This document shows, piece after piece, positions 1 to 9,064 of a stretch of DNA of 64,000 nt. The translations under genes were made by a program, and so were the position numbers. The notes under the pieces are model-generated. The model searched no databases, had not been told where the DNA came from, and saw only the letters and a program-made list of their open reading frames with translations. The stretch spans positions 1,109,787 to 1,173,786 of the forward strand of contig NZ_LT700189.1 of the NCBI RefSeq assembly GCF_900155425.1, in the 5' to 3' direction. Numbering within the stretch: position 1 is the stretch's first letter; the number at the start of each line of letters is the position of its first letter. Source of the DNA: Parabacteroides massiliensis. GTDB taxonomy: Bacteria > Bacteroidota > Bacteroidia > Bacteroidales > Tannerellaceae.

Positions 1-1143
1 ATCATGTCCCATCCGTGCCGATTTGATTCCACCGTCTTCTCCTCGCCATGACATGACAGTAGCTTCCGGAGCCAGGCCGCCTTCCAGTATCTCGTCCCAG
101 CCGATCAGCTTGCGATCCTTTGAATTCAGAAACTCTTCAGCCCTATGAATCATGTAACTCTGAAGCTCGTCCACGCTCTTCATTCCTTTTTTCTTCATCA
201 AAGCCTGGCACTTCGGGCATTTTTTCCAGGCGGACTTCCCGGCTTCATCGCCGCCGACATGGATATATTCGGACGGGAAAAGATCGATCACCTCCGCCAA
301 TACATCTTCCATGAATGTAAACGACTGCTCGTTGCCGATACAAAAATCGCCGTTCAGGTAAGGCTTGCCGGAACAACTCAGTTCGGGATAGGCCATCAGA
401 ACCTCCTCCGAATGTCCCGGAAATTCGATCTCCGGTATTATGTTTATATGCTTGGAAGCCGCATGTTCCACAATCTCCCGAATGTCTTCCTTCGTATAGT
501 AACCGCCATAAGCGCCCGGTGTTCCTTCCGGCAGATACTTACGGTCGTGCCCGTCCCACCACTTCCGCCAATCGGATTCGGTGCGGAAGGCCGTTTCAGA
601 AGTCAGCTTCGGATATTTGTCTATCTCAATACGCCATCCTCCGGCATCCGTCAGGTGCATATGCAGGGTGTTCAGCTTGTAAAAAGACATCACATCCAGC
701 AATTTCATCACTTCTTCTTTGGAAAAGAAATGGCGGGAAACATCCAGATGTAATCCCCGATACCCAAAACGAGGATTATCCCGGATCGAAACACATGGCA
801 CCTCTCCTCCGGCATAGAGTTGGCGTAGCGTCTGTATCCCATAGAACAGGCCGTCCGGAGAACCGGCACGCAGGTCGATTCCTTTCGACGTCACATCCAA
901 CTGATAACCTTCCAGGCTTCCGGACCAGGCATCATCGATCACGGTATTGATATTCCGGGCAGATTGCTCACCGAATAAAGCGAGGCTGTCGGCCCTGAAG
1001 GTTCCTCCGGTCATTGTCATCTGTTCCGGTTTGGGAATAAGATTGACTTGCCGGACCTCCTCCGAAGTGCAGGAAACGAATAGTAACAAGCAGGCGAAAG
1101 CCAGTTCGGTTACACAATTGCGAGACTGTTTTGGCAGTAACAT
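1..1143 (-). CDS. Beta-N-acetylhexosaminidase, GH20 (N-terminal part, runs off window)
   Basis: This is the first 381 codons of a glycoside hydrolase family 20 enzyme, which removes terminal N-acetylhexosamines from glycans. The ATG is at 1143 and the frame is open to base 1, so the C-terminus lies outside the window. The N-terminus has a signal ending in a lipobox (LLLFVSC), so an outer-membrane or periplasmic lipoprotein is expected. A GH20b-like domain precedes the barrel. The family signature HVGGDEAGK is present, with the catalytic Asp-Glu pair at residues 299-300. The first barrel strand reads GYRGLHLDVSRHF, also typical. The family assignment is secure; the exact substrate (host mucin, chitin oligomers or glycosphingolipid) cannot be told from the sequence. 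Confidence 0.95.
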   Translation of the reverse strand, partial: MLLPKQSRNCVTELAFACLLLFVSCTSEEVRQVNLIPKPEQMTMTGGTFRADSLALFGEQSARNINTVIDDAWSGSLEGYQLDVTSKGIDLRAGSPDGLFYGIQTLRQLYAGGEVPCVSIRDNPRFGYRGLHLDVSRHFFSKEEVMKLLDVMSFYKLNTLHMHLTDAGGWRIEIDKYPKLTSETAFRTESDWRKWWDGHDRKYLPEGTPGAYGGYYTKEDIREIVEHAASKHINIIPEIEFPGHSEEVLMAYPELSCSGKPYLNGDFCIGNEQSFTFMEDVLAEVIDLFPSEYIHVGGDEAGKSAWKKCPKCQALMKKKGMKSVDELQSYMIHRAEEFLNSKDRKLIGWDEILEGGLAPEATVMSWRGEDGGIKSARMGHD

Positions 1144-1288
1144 AAAATATTTAGTTTAGTGTGTTTTATTCTTGGTGGGTAAATATACGAAGAAAAAACG
1201 GACAAACCCCTATTCCAAATAAAAAGCTATGCTTTAGCTACCCTAACCCATAGCCTTACACTGTCTAAAGCTATGCTTTACGGGGTAC

Positions 1289-1323
1289 AAAAAAAGAGGA
1301 TATGCCTATTCAGGCATATCCTC
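1289..1323 (-). terminator. Intrinsic terminator of the small RNA behind rplT
   Basis: The minus strand has a perfect 12-bp stem (GAGGATATGCCT with its complement, 4-nt loop, 1296-1323) followed by seven U residues (1289-1295). It closes the predicted small RNA transcript. Confidence 0.85.
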
Positions 1324-1519
1324 CTATGTAAAGAAAGCCGCACCGTAGATATGAACAAACTCCGTATGACAGGATTTGAGTGCTTTGCCATCTTTGTAAT
1401 CCGCCGTGCTAAGCATGCCCCGAAGGGTGCGGCCCGCCATTAACGACAAGAGCTGTGTCTCGGAATTAAAATAAACTGATGAGTTTCCCAATCGAACATG
1501 TGCGGCTAACTCATTTTTC
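1291..1519 (-). ncRNA. Candidate Bacteroidales-1-type small RNA downstream of rplT
   Basis: Between the rplT terminator and a second strong terminator lies a transcription unit of about 230 nt. It has its own well-placed promoter (1526-1557) and no convincing protein. Position (directly behind L20), order-specific promoter, terminator and length fit what is known of the Bacteroidales-1 RNA motif (Rfam RF01693), whose function is unknown. The only open frame here (94 codons, 1324-1608) starts inside the rplT terminator hairpin and upstream of the promoter, so it is probably not a gene. The 5' end is estimated from the promoter; identity is inferred from context, not from a covariance search. 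Confidence 0.6.
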
Positions 1520-1525
1520 TTATCA

Positions 1526-1557
1526 CAAAGATATGCAATAGGAATGAGACCTCCAAA
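1526..1557 (-). promoter_or_regulatory. Bacteroidetes-type promoter for the small RNA
   Basis: On the minus strand, TTTG (1554-1557) and TATCTTTG (1526-1533) are separated by exactly 20 bp. This matches the Bacteroidetes primary sigma consensus TTTG / TAnnTTTG. It lies just downstream of the rplT terminator, so the RNA is transcribed independently. Confidence 0.75.
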
Positions 1558-1565
1558 CTTTTGAC

Positions 1566-1597
1566 AAAAAAAAGAGCTCCATTTCTGAAGCTCTTTT
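1566..1597 (-). terminator. Terminator of the thrS-infC-rpmI-rplT operon
   Basis: On the minus strand an AAAAGAGCT / AGCTCTTTT stem is followed by a run of eight U residues, 22 bp after the rplT stop codon. Confidence 0.8.
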
Positions 1598-1618
1598 CCA
1601 ATTGCCATATAATGTCAA

Positions 1619-1963
1619 TTATTTAACTTTAGCAACGATTGCTTTGAAAGCTTCCGGGTGGTTCATAGCCAAGTCGGCAAGAACTTTACGGTTGATTTCG
1701 ATACCTGCTGCGTGTAAAGCTCCCATCAGGCGAGAATAAGACATACCTTCCAGACGGGCAGCAGCATTGATACGCTGAATCCACAGTGCGCGGAAGTTAC
1801 GTTTCTTGTTACGACGGTCACGGAATGCATAAGTCAAACCTTTTTCCCAGGTATTCTTAGCAACGGTCCACACGTTCTTACGTGCACCATAGTAACCACG
1901 GGTAAGTTTTAAAATCCGTTTTTTTTTTGCTCTTGAAGCAACATGATTTACTGATCTAGGCAT
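1619..1963 (-). CDS. rplT: 50S ribosomal protein L20
   Basis: A complete 114-residue L20, the usual length. It binds 23S rRNA domain II and is needed early in large-subunit assembly. The sequence starts [19 protein letters not shown] and carries the L20 signature region around [46 protein letters not shown]. It is the last gene of the thrS-infC-rpmI-rplT cluster, a conserved bacterial arrangement, and is followed by a clear terminator. In other phyla L20 represses its own operon; no obvious L20-binding leader was recognised here. Confidence 0.98.
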   Translation of the reverse strand: MPRSVNHVASRAKKKRILKLTRGYYGARKNVWTVAKNTWEKGLTYAFRDRRNKKRNFRALWIQRINAAARLEGMSYSRLMGALHAAGIEINRKVLADLAMNHPEAFKAIVAKVK

Positions 1964-2071
1964 AATACTAATCTGTTTTGAATGTTAGCGTCATCACTCT
2001 TTCGGATGATCTTATTTGCTAAATACATTCGGTTAATAAAAATCTTGTAAAACTCGCTTAATTAAAAAAGA

Positions 2072-2269
2072 TTACTTTAAACCAAGCAACTGTTTAACGT
2101 TGCTTACGTCTACACCGGCAACCAAGCCTGTGTGAGTAAGATTTCTCTTCTGCTTTGTAGTCTTCTTCGTCAGAATGTGACTTTTAAAAGCGTGTTTTCT
2201 TTTGATTTTACCTGTTCCGGTAAGAGCGAATCTTTTTTTGGCACCGGAATTAGTCTTCATCTTAGGCAT
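2072..2269 (-). CDS. rpmI: 50S ribosomal protein L35
   Basis: A complete 65-residue L35, strongly basic, with the family start [14 protein letters not shown] and the [17 protein letters not shown] stretch. It is a small structural protein of the large ribosomal subunit. It lies 108 bp upstream of rplT and 60 bp downstream of infC on the same strand, in the standard order for this operon. Confidence 0.98.
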   Translation of the reverse strand: MPKMKTNSGAKKRFALTGTGKIKRKHAFKSHILTKKTTKQKRNLTHTGLVAGVDVSNVKQLLGLK

Positions 2270-2329
2270 TTTCCAATATGTTTTAATTATTAAACTTTAC
2301 ACCCTCTAATGGGGTGGTTTCTTTCTTTA

Positions 2330-2944
2330 TTATTCAGACTCTTCAGTCTTAGGCTTGGGAGTGACGATCACCTTCTTCACTACCGGTTTTGAAACGGCAG
2401 GTTTGGAAGCTGCGGCAGCTCCGGCTTTCTTCGGTGTCAGCATGATGATCATACGCTTACCTTCCAATACCGGCAATTGTTCTACCTTTCCGTATTCCTC
2501 CAAGTCATTGGCAAAACGAAGCAACAATACCTCTCCTTGCTCTTTGAAAAGAATGGAACGTCCTTTAAAGAACACATATGCTTTTACTTTTGCTCCTTCT
2601 TCCAAAAATCCCTTGGCATGCTTCAACTTGAAGTTGTAATCATGATCATCGGTCTGAGGTCCGAAACGAATCTCCTTCACAACCACTTTCACAGATTTCG
2701 CCTTCTGTTCCTTCTGGCGCTTCTTCTGTTGATAAAGGAATTTCTGATAATCAGTAATTCGACAAACGGGGGGCGCAGCATTCGGTGAAATTTCAACCAG
2801 ATCGAGCCCTTGATCTTCAGCCATCTTTAATGCCTGAGAAGTAGGATAAACTCCCTGCTCTACGTTATCACCTACTAAACGAACTTCACGAACACGAATA
2901 CGTTCGTTGATTCTATACTGTTCTTTCAGACTGTCATTCTTCAT
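2330..2944 (-). CDS. infC: Translation initiation factor IF-3
   Basis: A 204-residue IF-3. It prevents premature joining of subunits and monitors the start codon and initiator tRNA on the 30S subunit. The N-terminal domain (about 10-80) has the signature region [15 protein letters not shown] and [19 protein letters not shown]; the C-terminal domain covers about 85-175. The last 30 residues are an Ala/Lys/Val-rich tail ([20 protein letters not shown]) longer than in E. coli, a common Bacteroidetes feature. The ATG start at 2944 gives [15 protein letters not shown]. Unlike the E. coli gene with its AUU start, no unusual start codon is needed. Confidence 0.97.
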   Translation of the reverse strand: MKNDSLKEQYRINERIRVREVRLVGDNVEQGVYPTSQALKMAEDQGLDLVEISPNAAPPVCRITDYQKFLYQQKKRQKEQKAKSVKVVVKEIRFGPQTDDHDYNFKLKHAKGFLEEGAKVKAYVFFKGRSILFKEQGEVLLLRFANDLEEYGKVEQLPVLEGKRMIIMLTPKKAGAAAASKPAVSKPVVKKVIVTPKPKTEESE

Positions 2945-2977
2945 TCAAAAAGATTTATTCTCCTCGTTATTAGTTAA

Positions 2978-4933
2978 TTAATTATTATCTTTCTTCCAGT
3001 GATTCATCTGATCCTCTATCTCACCTTTCAAAAGCGCTGCAAAGGTAGTAATTTTCATCGAACCTTTATCACCTTCGCCCTGTTTTCTTACAGAAACTTC
3101 ATTATTTTCTGCTTCTTTCTCTCCGACAATAAGCATATAAGGAATACGTTTCAATTCCGTATCGCGGATTTTACGCCCAATTTTCTCATTACGGTCATCC
3201 ACCAATACACTCAGGTCTTCAGCCTCGAGCTGACGTTTTATCTCATTGGCATAATCGTTGAACTTCTCGCTGATCGGCAGGATCGCCACCTGGTCCGGAG
3301 TCAGCCATAACGGGAACTTACCACCCGTATGTTCGATCAGCACGGCGACGAAACGCTCCATAGAGCCGAACGGCGCACGGTGGATCATGACAGGACGGTG
3401 TTTCTTATTGTCTTCACCCGTATATTCCAGTTCGAAACGTTCCGGCAGATTGTAGTCTACCTGGATCGTACCTAACTGCCAACGGCGGCCGATGGCATCT
3501 TTCACCATAAAGTCCAGTTTAGGACCATAGAAAGCTGCCTCGCCATATTCGATCTTGGCTTTCAGTCCTTTTTCCTGACAAGCTTCGATGATAGCGCTTT
3601 CGGCTTTCTCCCAGTTTTCTTCCGAACCGATGTATTTATCCCGGTTCACCTTGTCGCGCAGAGAAATCTGTGCTTCAAAGTTTTCAAAATCCAAAGCTTT
3701 AAAGATGATAAAGATAATATCCATCACCTTCAGGAACTCGTCTTTCAACTGGTCGGGACGGCAAAACAGATGGGCGTCATCCTGCGTAAAGCCACGCACC
3801 CTTGTCAAGCCGTGCAGTTCACCGCTCTGTTCATAACGATACACAGTTCCGAACTCTGCGAAACGCAGGGGCAGATCCTTGTATGAACGCGGGAATGCTT
3901 TGAATATTTCACAGTGGTGGGGGCAGTTCATCGGTTTCAACAAGAACTCTTCACCCTCCTGCGGGGTATGGATCGGCTGGAACGAATCCTTACCGTATTT
4001 AGCGTAGTGGCCGGAAGTCACATACAACTGCTTGCCTCCGATATGCGGAGTCATCACCTGTTGGTAGCCGTATTTCTTCTGGATACGTTTCAAGAAATCT
4101 TCCAGCTTCAGGCGCAACTGCGTACCACGCGGCAACCACAACGGAAGCCCTGCTCCTACAGCCGAAGAGAATGTAAACAGTTCGAGTTCCTTTCCTATCT
4201 TACGATGGTCGCGTTTCTTGGCTTCTTCCATCAATGCCAGATATTCGTCCAGCATCTTTTTCTTCGGGAAAGTGATACCGTAGAGACGAACCAACTGTTT
4301 ACGCTTTTCGTCACCACGCCAATAGGCTCCGGCAACACTCATTATTTTTACAGCTTTCAAATAAGATGTATTCGGCAAGTGCGGTCCCCGGCACAAGTCA
4401 GTAAACGAACCCTGCGTATAGGTCGTGATCGTACCGTCTTCCAACTCGCTGATAAGTTCTGTTTTATACACTTCACCTCTGTCACCAAACATTTTCAAAG
4501 CATCAGCCTTCGAAATATCCTGGCGTTTGATTTCCTCTTTCTTCGCTACCAGTTCAAGCATCTTTGCTTCGATAGCAGGAAAATCTCCTTCTTTGATAAC
4601 GGCTTCGCCCGGATCCACATCATAGTAGAACCCGTTTTCAATAGCCGGTCCGATACCGAATTTGATACCTGGATACAACTCCTGCAAAGCTTCTGCCATC
4701 AAGTGAGCACTGGAATGCCAAAACGCATGCTTACCTTCCTCGTCTTCCCACTTGAAAAGTTTGATGGCGGCATCTTGGTTGATCGGACGGGTCAAATCCC
4801 AAATCTCACCATTTACGCTCGCAGCCAGAACTTCCTGTGCCAGACGGGAACTGATGCTTTCCGCAATCTGCATGGCGGTCGTTCCTTCGGCATATTCTTT
4901 TACAGAATTATCCGGAAATGTAATCTTTATCAT
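2978..4933 (-). CDS. thrS: Threonyl-tRNA synthetase
   Basis: A full-length 651-residue class II synthetase that charges tRNA-Thr. Domains in order: TGS (about 1-62), the editing/SAD domain with HSSAHL near residue 74, the catalytic core (about 240-530) and the anticodon-binding domain (about 540-640). Zinc-ligand regions are visible in [10 protein letters not shown] and [10 protein letters not shown], the latter being motif 3. It is the first gene of the translation operon and is followed 33 bp later by infC. In Firmicutes thrS is controlled by a T-box; none was seen upstream here. Confidence 0.98.
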   Translation of the reverse strand: MIKITFPDNSVKEYAEGTTAMQIAESISSRLAQEVLAASVNGEIWDLTRPINQDAAIKLFKWEDEEGKHAFWHSSAHLMAEALQELYPGIKFGIGPAIENGFYYDVDPGEAVIKEGDFPAIEAKMLELVAKKEEIKRQDISKADALKMFGDRGEVYKTELISELEDGTITTYTQGSFTDLCRGPHLPNTSYLKAVKIMSVAGAYWRGDEKRKQLVRLYGITFPKKKMLDEYLALMEEAKKRDHRKIGKELELFTFSSAVGAGLPLWLPRGTQLRLKLEDFLKRIQKKYGYQQVMTPHIGGKQLYVTSGHYAKYGKDSFQPIHTPQEGEEFLLKPMNCPHHCEIFKAFPRSYKDLPLRFAEFGTVYRYEQSGELHGLTRVRGFTQDDAHLFCRPDQLKDEFLKVMDIIFIIFKALDFENFEAQISLRDKVNRDKYIGSEENWEKAESAIIEACQEKGLKAKIEYGEAAFYGPKLDFMVKDAIGRRWQLGTIQVDYNLPERFELEYTGEDNKKHRPVMIHRAPFGSMERFVAVLIEHTGGKFPLWLTPDQVAILPISEKFNDYANEIKRQLEAEDLSVLVDDRNEKIGRKIRDTELKRIPYMLIVGEKEAENNEVSVRKQGEGDKGSMKITTFAALLKGEIEDQMNHWKKDNN

Positions 4934-4972
4934 AATCTGTTCACTATAAATTCCTAAAAATTAATCAGGATG

Positions 4973-5003
4973 CAAATTTAGTATTCTTTTTTTGTTAAAC
5001 AGA
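4973..5003 (-). promoter_or_regulatory. Likely promoter of the thrS operon
   Basis: On the minus strand TAAATTTG (4973-4980) fits TAnnTTTG and lies about 40 bp upstream of the thrS start. The -33 position, at about 20-bp spacing, is a weaker match (TCTG). The surrounding AT-rich runs fit a strong core-gene promoter. Confidence 0.4.
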
Positions 5004-5079
5004 ACTTTTGGGTAAAAAGTTTTTTTATTGCATTATCCGGACTTCAATCTTTTATAAAGAAAGAAGCCCCAAGTTAGAT

Positions 5080-5589
5080 TTATAAGATTGAAACTATTTC
5101 CGTCAAATCTTTTCTTGGGGATGATTTTTCAGGTAGTTGTTTCACATATCCCAATGAAACAATTGCCACTGGATATTGAGTTGGAGATAAATGAAGATTT
5201 TGCTTTAATATATCAGCGTCAAAATTACATACCCAGCAGCTTCCTATACCTTGTTCGGCTGCAGCTAAACAAATATGCTCAGTTGCTATCGCTGCATCAA
5301 CATCAGAATGATTTTTATTGTCTGATTTTCTCACCCAAGCCACAGCACTGTCTACACAGACAATAATATAAAGTGGAGCTCCAGCAAACCAATCACGAGG
5401 ATAAGAGTGTTGAACCAACTGTTTTTGTTTATCACTTTTTATGACAAAGAAATGCCAAGGTTGATAATTTACGGCGGAAGGAGCCAAACGGGCACATTCC
5501 AAAATGTAATCAAGTTTTTCTTGTTCAACCATATCAGAAGAATAGTTTCTTGCTGAATAGCGTCGTTTTGTAAGTTCTAAGAAATTCAT
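5080..5589 (-). CDS. Nitroreductase family protein
   Basis: A 169-residue flavin-dependent nitroreductase-like oxidoreductase. The start at MNFLELTKRRYSARNY (5589) is preferred over the ATG at 5616 because it matches the family N-terminus. The RxSxRxY motif for FMN phosphate binding, APSAVNYQPWHFFVI and the C-terminal AAAEQGIGSCWVCNF region are typical. These enzymes use FMN and NAD(P)H and act as dimers in the cytoplasm on nitro compounds, quinones or flavins; the physiological substrate here is unknown. It stands alone, with a CCCCAAG / CTTGGGG inverted repeat at its 3' end that may aid termination. Confidence 0.9.
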   Translation of the reverse strand: MNFLELTKRRYSARNYSSDMVEQEKLDYILECARLAPSAVNYQPWHFFVIKSDKQKQLVQHSYPRDWFAGAPLYIIVCVDSAVAWVRKSDNKNHSDVDAAIATEHICLAAAEQGIGSCWVCNFDADILKQNLHLSPTQYPVAIVSLGYVKQLPEKSSPRKDLTEIVSIL

Positions 5590-5672
5590 AAGCAGTGTTA
5601 TTTTGATTTTCGACAAAGTTATACCTAATTTTTATTCAAATATAGGCATAAACTTTTGTTATATTGGTCTAA

Positions 5673-5825
5673 TTACAGGACAAACAGGTGTTCCGCTTTC
5701 CAGAGAATGACCTGAAACGGGTACTTTATGCCTCCGTCCGAAATGCCTGCCCGGATTATCTCCACCGATTTTTTCATACGCAAGAATATGCGAGTTGGAT
5801 TCACCTCTATCTTGACGTATATTGA
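5673..5825 (+). pseudogene. C-terminal remnant of an unidentified gene
   Basis: This short open stretch on the plus strand has protein-like composition (FRFPENDLKRVLYASVRN, then LHRFFHTQEYASWIHLYL). It runs from a stop codon at 5670 to a stop at 5823 and has no start codon of its own. It resembles the end of a longer protein whose upstream part has been lost. I do not recognise the family. It sits between a nitroreductase and a decayed lipoprotein region. Confidence 0.3.
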
Positions 5826-5860
5826 AAAACAATCCGTAAAAGGGTGAAGGCAGGCCTCTG

Positions 5861-7129
5861 TTATTTGAATTTAATGAAACAAACAATAGAATTATCCTCT
5901 TCCGTCATTTGAGTGACTATCTCTTTTAATTTCGTTCCCTCGTCAGTAGGATGTTGATCTATAAAATTTGTAATATTATCACGGTCATCAACAATTGCAG
6001 GTGCGGGGATAAGACCTATTGCTATGCCAGAACTCTGGTACAAAGGATCGACAACCATATTGGAGACAAGATCATCTATAAAATAATCCTTACTCTTTTC
6101 ACCCTTGTAATCAAACTCGTATCTTTTATCCTGATGCCCAGTTCGACTGATTTGCCCAGTCTTTTTATCACAGATGGCATAATATATCTCTGTTGCTGCA
6201 TACATCCTAAACAATAAAAACCGGTTAGATTCAAATACATAAGAATTGGGTTTCATCAAAGGGCCTCCTACCCAAACCTTGTCTTTCGTATCTTTTTTAA
6301 ACAACCCATCTCTATCAAGAGCCAACTTTCCGGTCAATACCAAATCAGGAATTAGAGTTTCTTTCGTCACTTGATAAATAGTATCATTGCCATATTCCAA
6401 CATATAAAAATTTCCATCATTGTTCCATAATGGATTAACATCCGGGCCATAATGCTCTAATCCATCTCTCGAGATGGGATATAAATAACTACCAAAAGAC
6501 TTGACTATTTTTCCGTTATAACCCCGAAAAGCAAATGCTTTTCCTTCATAAGGCAAAAAACGATAAGCAGAACTTGTTCTTTCTGCAATCAAAATGCTGT
6601 CATACATAGTTAGACAAGATGCGTTTCGATCCAAATTGACTTTCTTTTTAAAAACCCCATCAAAATCATAAACCAACAATTGCTGCGTATGAAGGTCATG
6701 TGCATATAGTAATTTATTTTCACTATCGATCATCAATGGAGCAGTCAAATTTGTATATTCACCTGGGCCTTGCCCTTTACCACCTATTTGCCTTATAAAA
6801 TTACCGTTCCAATCATATTGATAAATAAGCTGTGGTCCCATCAAGAATATAAACTGATCAGTAGATTGAATATCATAGATGAAGAAATCACGAACCAAAG
6901 GCTCATTAGATAACTTGACAAAAGATATCTCAGAAGCAATTTCTGACAAATTATTACGATATTCCGATATTTCTTCATAGATAGGAATATGCTTATCTTC
7001 AGGTCTGATATTCACATCTTCCTCGACCACAAGTGTATCGATTTCTGACAAAATTGAGGATGTATTATTTGCCTTATTAGAACATCCTAACAAACAAAAT
7101 AAAAGAATAATATATATATATGTTTTCAT
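5861..7129 (-). CDS. Six-bladed beta-propeller lipoprotein
   Basis: A 422-residue protein of the 6-bladed beta-propeller group common in gut Bacteroidales. The start MKTYIYIILLFCLLGCSN (7129) gives a lipoprotein signal with lipobox LLGC. Propeller blades show repeated patterns such as FIYDIQSTDQFIFLMG and YQYDWNGNFIRQIGGKGQGPGEY, the GKGQGPGEY turn being characteristic. The protein is expected on the envelope surface or in the periplasm, with no known enzyme activity. A paralogue lies at 7710-8897, and a truncated glycosyltransferase sits between them. Codon use is AT-rich compared with the core genes. Confidence 0.8.
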   Translation of the reverse strand: MKTYIYIILLFCLLGCSNKANNTSSILSEIDTLVVEEDVNIRPEDKHIPIYEEISEYRNNLSEIASEISFVKLSNEPLVRDFFIYDIQSTDQFIFLMGPQLIYQYDWNGNFIRQIGGKGQGPGEYTNLTAPLMIDSENKLLYAHDLHTQQLLVYDFDGVFKKKVNLDRNASCLTMYDSILIAERTSSAYRFLPYEGKAFAFRGYNGKIVKSFGSYLYPISRDGLEHYGPDVNPLWNNDGNFYMLEYGNDTIYQVTKETLIPDLVLTGKLALDRDGLFKKDTKDKVWVGGPLMKPNSYVFESNRFLLFRMYAATEIYYAICDKKTGQISRTGHQDKRYEFDYKGEKSKDYFIDDLVSNMVVDPLYQSSGIAIGLIPAPAIVDDRDNITNFIDQHPTDEGTKLKEIVTQMTEEDNSIVCFIKFK

Positions 7130-7137
7130 GTTTTCTA

Positions 7138-7605
7138 CTAACATTGTGAATAATATAAATCACCATAGGTATAATATGCAACCACCATCCCCATATCCGG
7201 ATAAGCAATATCCGGCCATTCGACGTTTTTTTGTCCGTCATCAGCACCGACTGCACAAACATCAGGATGAGCTTCCAAATATCGAAACTGCTTCTCCAAA
7301 CGCTCCGGCATAGCAATGTCATCAGCATCCATCATGGCAAGATACTGTCCCTTTGCCATTTGAATCGCCCTATTACGACATTTATAAGTACCTTGATGTT
7401 CGGAGCTATCAAGATAAACAAGACGCTCGTCTGTATAGGATCGAACAATAGTATCCGTCCGATCTGTTGAGGCATCATTGATAATGATGAGTTCTATAAA
7501 AGGATAGGTTTGCCACAAAATGGAATCTATCGCCTCTTGTACATATTGCTCTTCATCATATACAGACATAATTATCGATATCCATATTTTTTCTTTCATT
7601 CCCAA
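7138..7605 (-). pseudogene. Glycosyltransferase family 2, C-terminally truncated
   Basis: The 155 residues cover only the GT-A nucleotide-binding half of a GT2 enzyme: ISIIMSVYDEEQYVQEAIDS, INDASTDRTDTIV, and the metal-binding DADD motif in YLAMMDADDIAMPERL. GT2 enzymes of this type are usually around 300 residues, and the acceptor-binding half is missing. After VCAVGADDG the sequence no longer follows the family, and the stop lies 8 bp before the next lipoprotein start. It could be an inactivated gene, or a small domain reused with the neighbouring propeller lipoproteins. No activity is predicted. Confidence 0.65.
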
Positions 7606-7709
7606 TTCTCTATTTATATATTAAAAGATTTCGTTCAACTCATTGCAAAATTTCAAAATTCAATAATCCTCAAACAGTTCCCATTAAAACAACTTTCTTA
7701 ACTACCATC

Positions 7710-8897
7710 CTACTCATAATCACACTGTTTGAATTTTAATACCATTAAAATAAACAAATCTTCATCTTCCATTTGCTCGAACACAGATTTCAGATTTCCA
7801 CCTAATTTTCCAGCGCCATCCGCTCTTTCCAAATCTTCTTTCCACAAAACTCTGATTCCCGTATGAGGATCAGACGAACATTCGCCAATCCGCGTCATCA
7901 TTTCAGCAGGCGTAACAATCAAACTTTGACCATTATAATCAGGATTATATACTTCCACTTCATAATATTTTTGAGCCAACTTATCGTACATATACCCTTG
8001 TTGTTCCATTCCTTTACGAGTCCGAAAGTCATATTCCTTTTTTTGCGTGGAGAAAAACAAATAATGATCAGTCTCAATGAAACCATGCACCACAATTTGA
8101 GGTTCCATATCATGAATCGATGGTGTACGAACAAATACAGGTAGTAAACGTGAATCCGGCGTGTAAGCAAATATTGTGTCTGTTCCATATTCTGTCAATA
8201 AAATATTGTTGCCATTCTTTATTGCATAAGAATTACTTAAAGAGACATTCATTGTATTCCCATCTCCATAGTTTTTTACAATTCGACTGTCAAATTTTCC
8301 AACTCTATAAATATCTATATCCTTTGTTTTTCCATCTTTTTTAGACAATAAATAAAATGGACTACTTTCAGACAGTTTATCGTGACAAACCAAATATTCT
8401 TCATTATAGTTATAAAATGCATCTATCGAGCAAGGGATCTTTTCCCTGTTTCTCAAAGGCAATGTTCGTTTATATTTTCCAAATCGATCATATACTTTCA
8501 GTACATTTGGAACGCTAAATACGAAAAATTCATCTCGGTATTCATCATATATCTGTAACCAATAATATGGGAGATATTCGGTTGGTCCTTGCCCCATCTT
8601 TGAAATTGAACTTTGTGGATTTCCCTGACGATCAAGAAAAACAAAATCGCCTCCAAAATAATTAAACATAACAAAATAATGATCTGTAATATAAACAAAA
8701 TTTGTATATAAAAAACCATCATTTGAAAGTGGAATAATATATTCTACTTCGGCAATATCATGTATATCAATTTTTTTAAATTCATACTTCTTTGCAACAT
8801 CAAACGTCATAATACCTGAATACTTCTGTTGTTCACTACTAACACAAGAAAAGCAAAGATAGAAAAACAAAATAGACAAAAAAATATAGTTATTCAT
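7710..8897 (-). CDS. Six-bladed beta-propeller lipoprotein (paralogue)
   Basis: A 395-residue lipoprotein with signal MNNYIFLSILFFYLCFSC and propeller repeats (VYITDHYFVMFNYFGGDFVFLDRQGNPQ, then SKMGQGPTEYLPYY). The GQGP-EY turn matches that of the protein at 5861-7129, so both belong to the same family. The function is unknown; such genes often come in several copies in Bacteroidales genomes. It is followed downstream by a truncated glycosyltransferase and preceded by an IS21-family element whose left end is about 90 bp upstream of its start. Confidence 0.78.
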   Translation of the reverse strand: MNNYIFLSILFFYLCFSCVSSEQQKYSGIMTFDVAKKYEFKKIDIHDIAEVEYIIPLSNDGFLYTNFVYITDHYFVMFNYFGGDFVFLDRQGNPQSSISKMGQGPTEYLPYYWLQIYDEYRDEFFVFSVPNVLKVYDRFGKYKRTLPLRNREKIPCSIDAFYNYNEEYLVCHDKLSESSPFYLLSKKDGKTKDIDIYRVGKFDSRIVKNYGDGNTMNVSLSNSYAIKNGNNILLTEYGTDTIFAYTPDSRLLPVFVRTPSIHDMEPQIVVHGFIETDHYLFFSTQKKEYDFRTRKGMEQQGYMYDKLAQKYYEVEVYNPDYNGQSLIVTPAEMMTRIGECSSDPHTGIRVLWKEDLERADGAGKLGGNLKSVFEQMEDEDLFILMVLKFKQCDYE

Positions 8898-8985
8898 ATT
8901 CGATCATTTTGAATTAATCATACAAAAATAAAACTCAAATTCCTGTCGTATTTGTAAATATATTCGGAACCTTGTAGAAATTGCA

Positions 8986-9030
8986 TATTTCGGTGATACC
9001 CACCCAGGCATTTCGGTCATATCCACCCAG
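8986..9030. repeat. Left end repeats of the IS21 element
   Basis: Two directly repeated end motifs (TTTCGGTGATACCCACCCAG and TTTCGGTCATATCCACCCAG) form the left transposase-binding end. They match inverted copies at the right end. Confidence 0.75.
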
Positions 9031-9064
9031 TTTGTTTCCTATAAAATGGCATTGGGGTGCAAAT

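Noticed and set aside
1227-1280. Two copies of AAAGCTATGCTTTA near the end of the small RNA
   Set aside because: Short self-complementary words in AT-rich DNA; no further copies or function seen.
1324-1608. A 94-codon frame on the minus strand behind rplT
   Set aside because: It starts inside the rplT terminator hairpin and upstream of the small RNA promoter; it resembles no family I know. A small RNA explains the region better.
5659-5886. A 75-codon minus-strand frame overlapping the propeller lipoprotein end
   Set aside because: It is the complement of the plus-strand gene remnant and overlaps a real gene.
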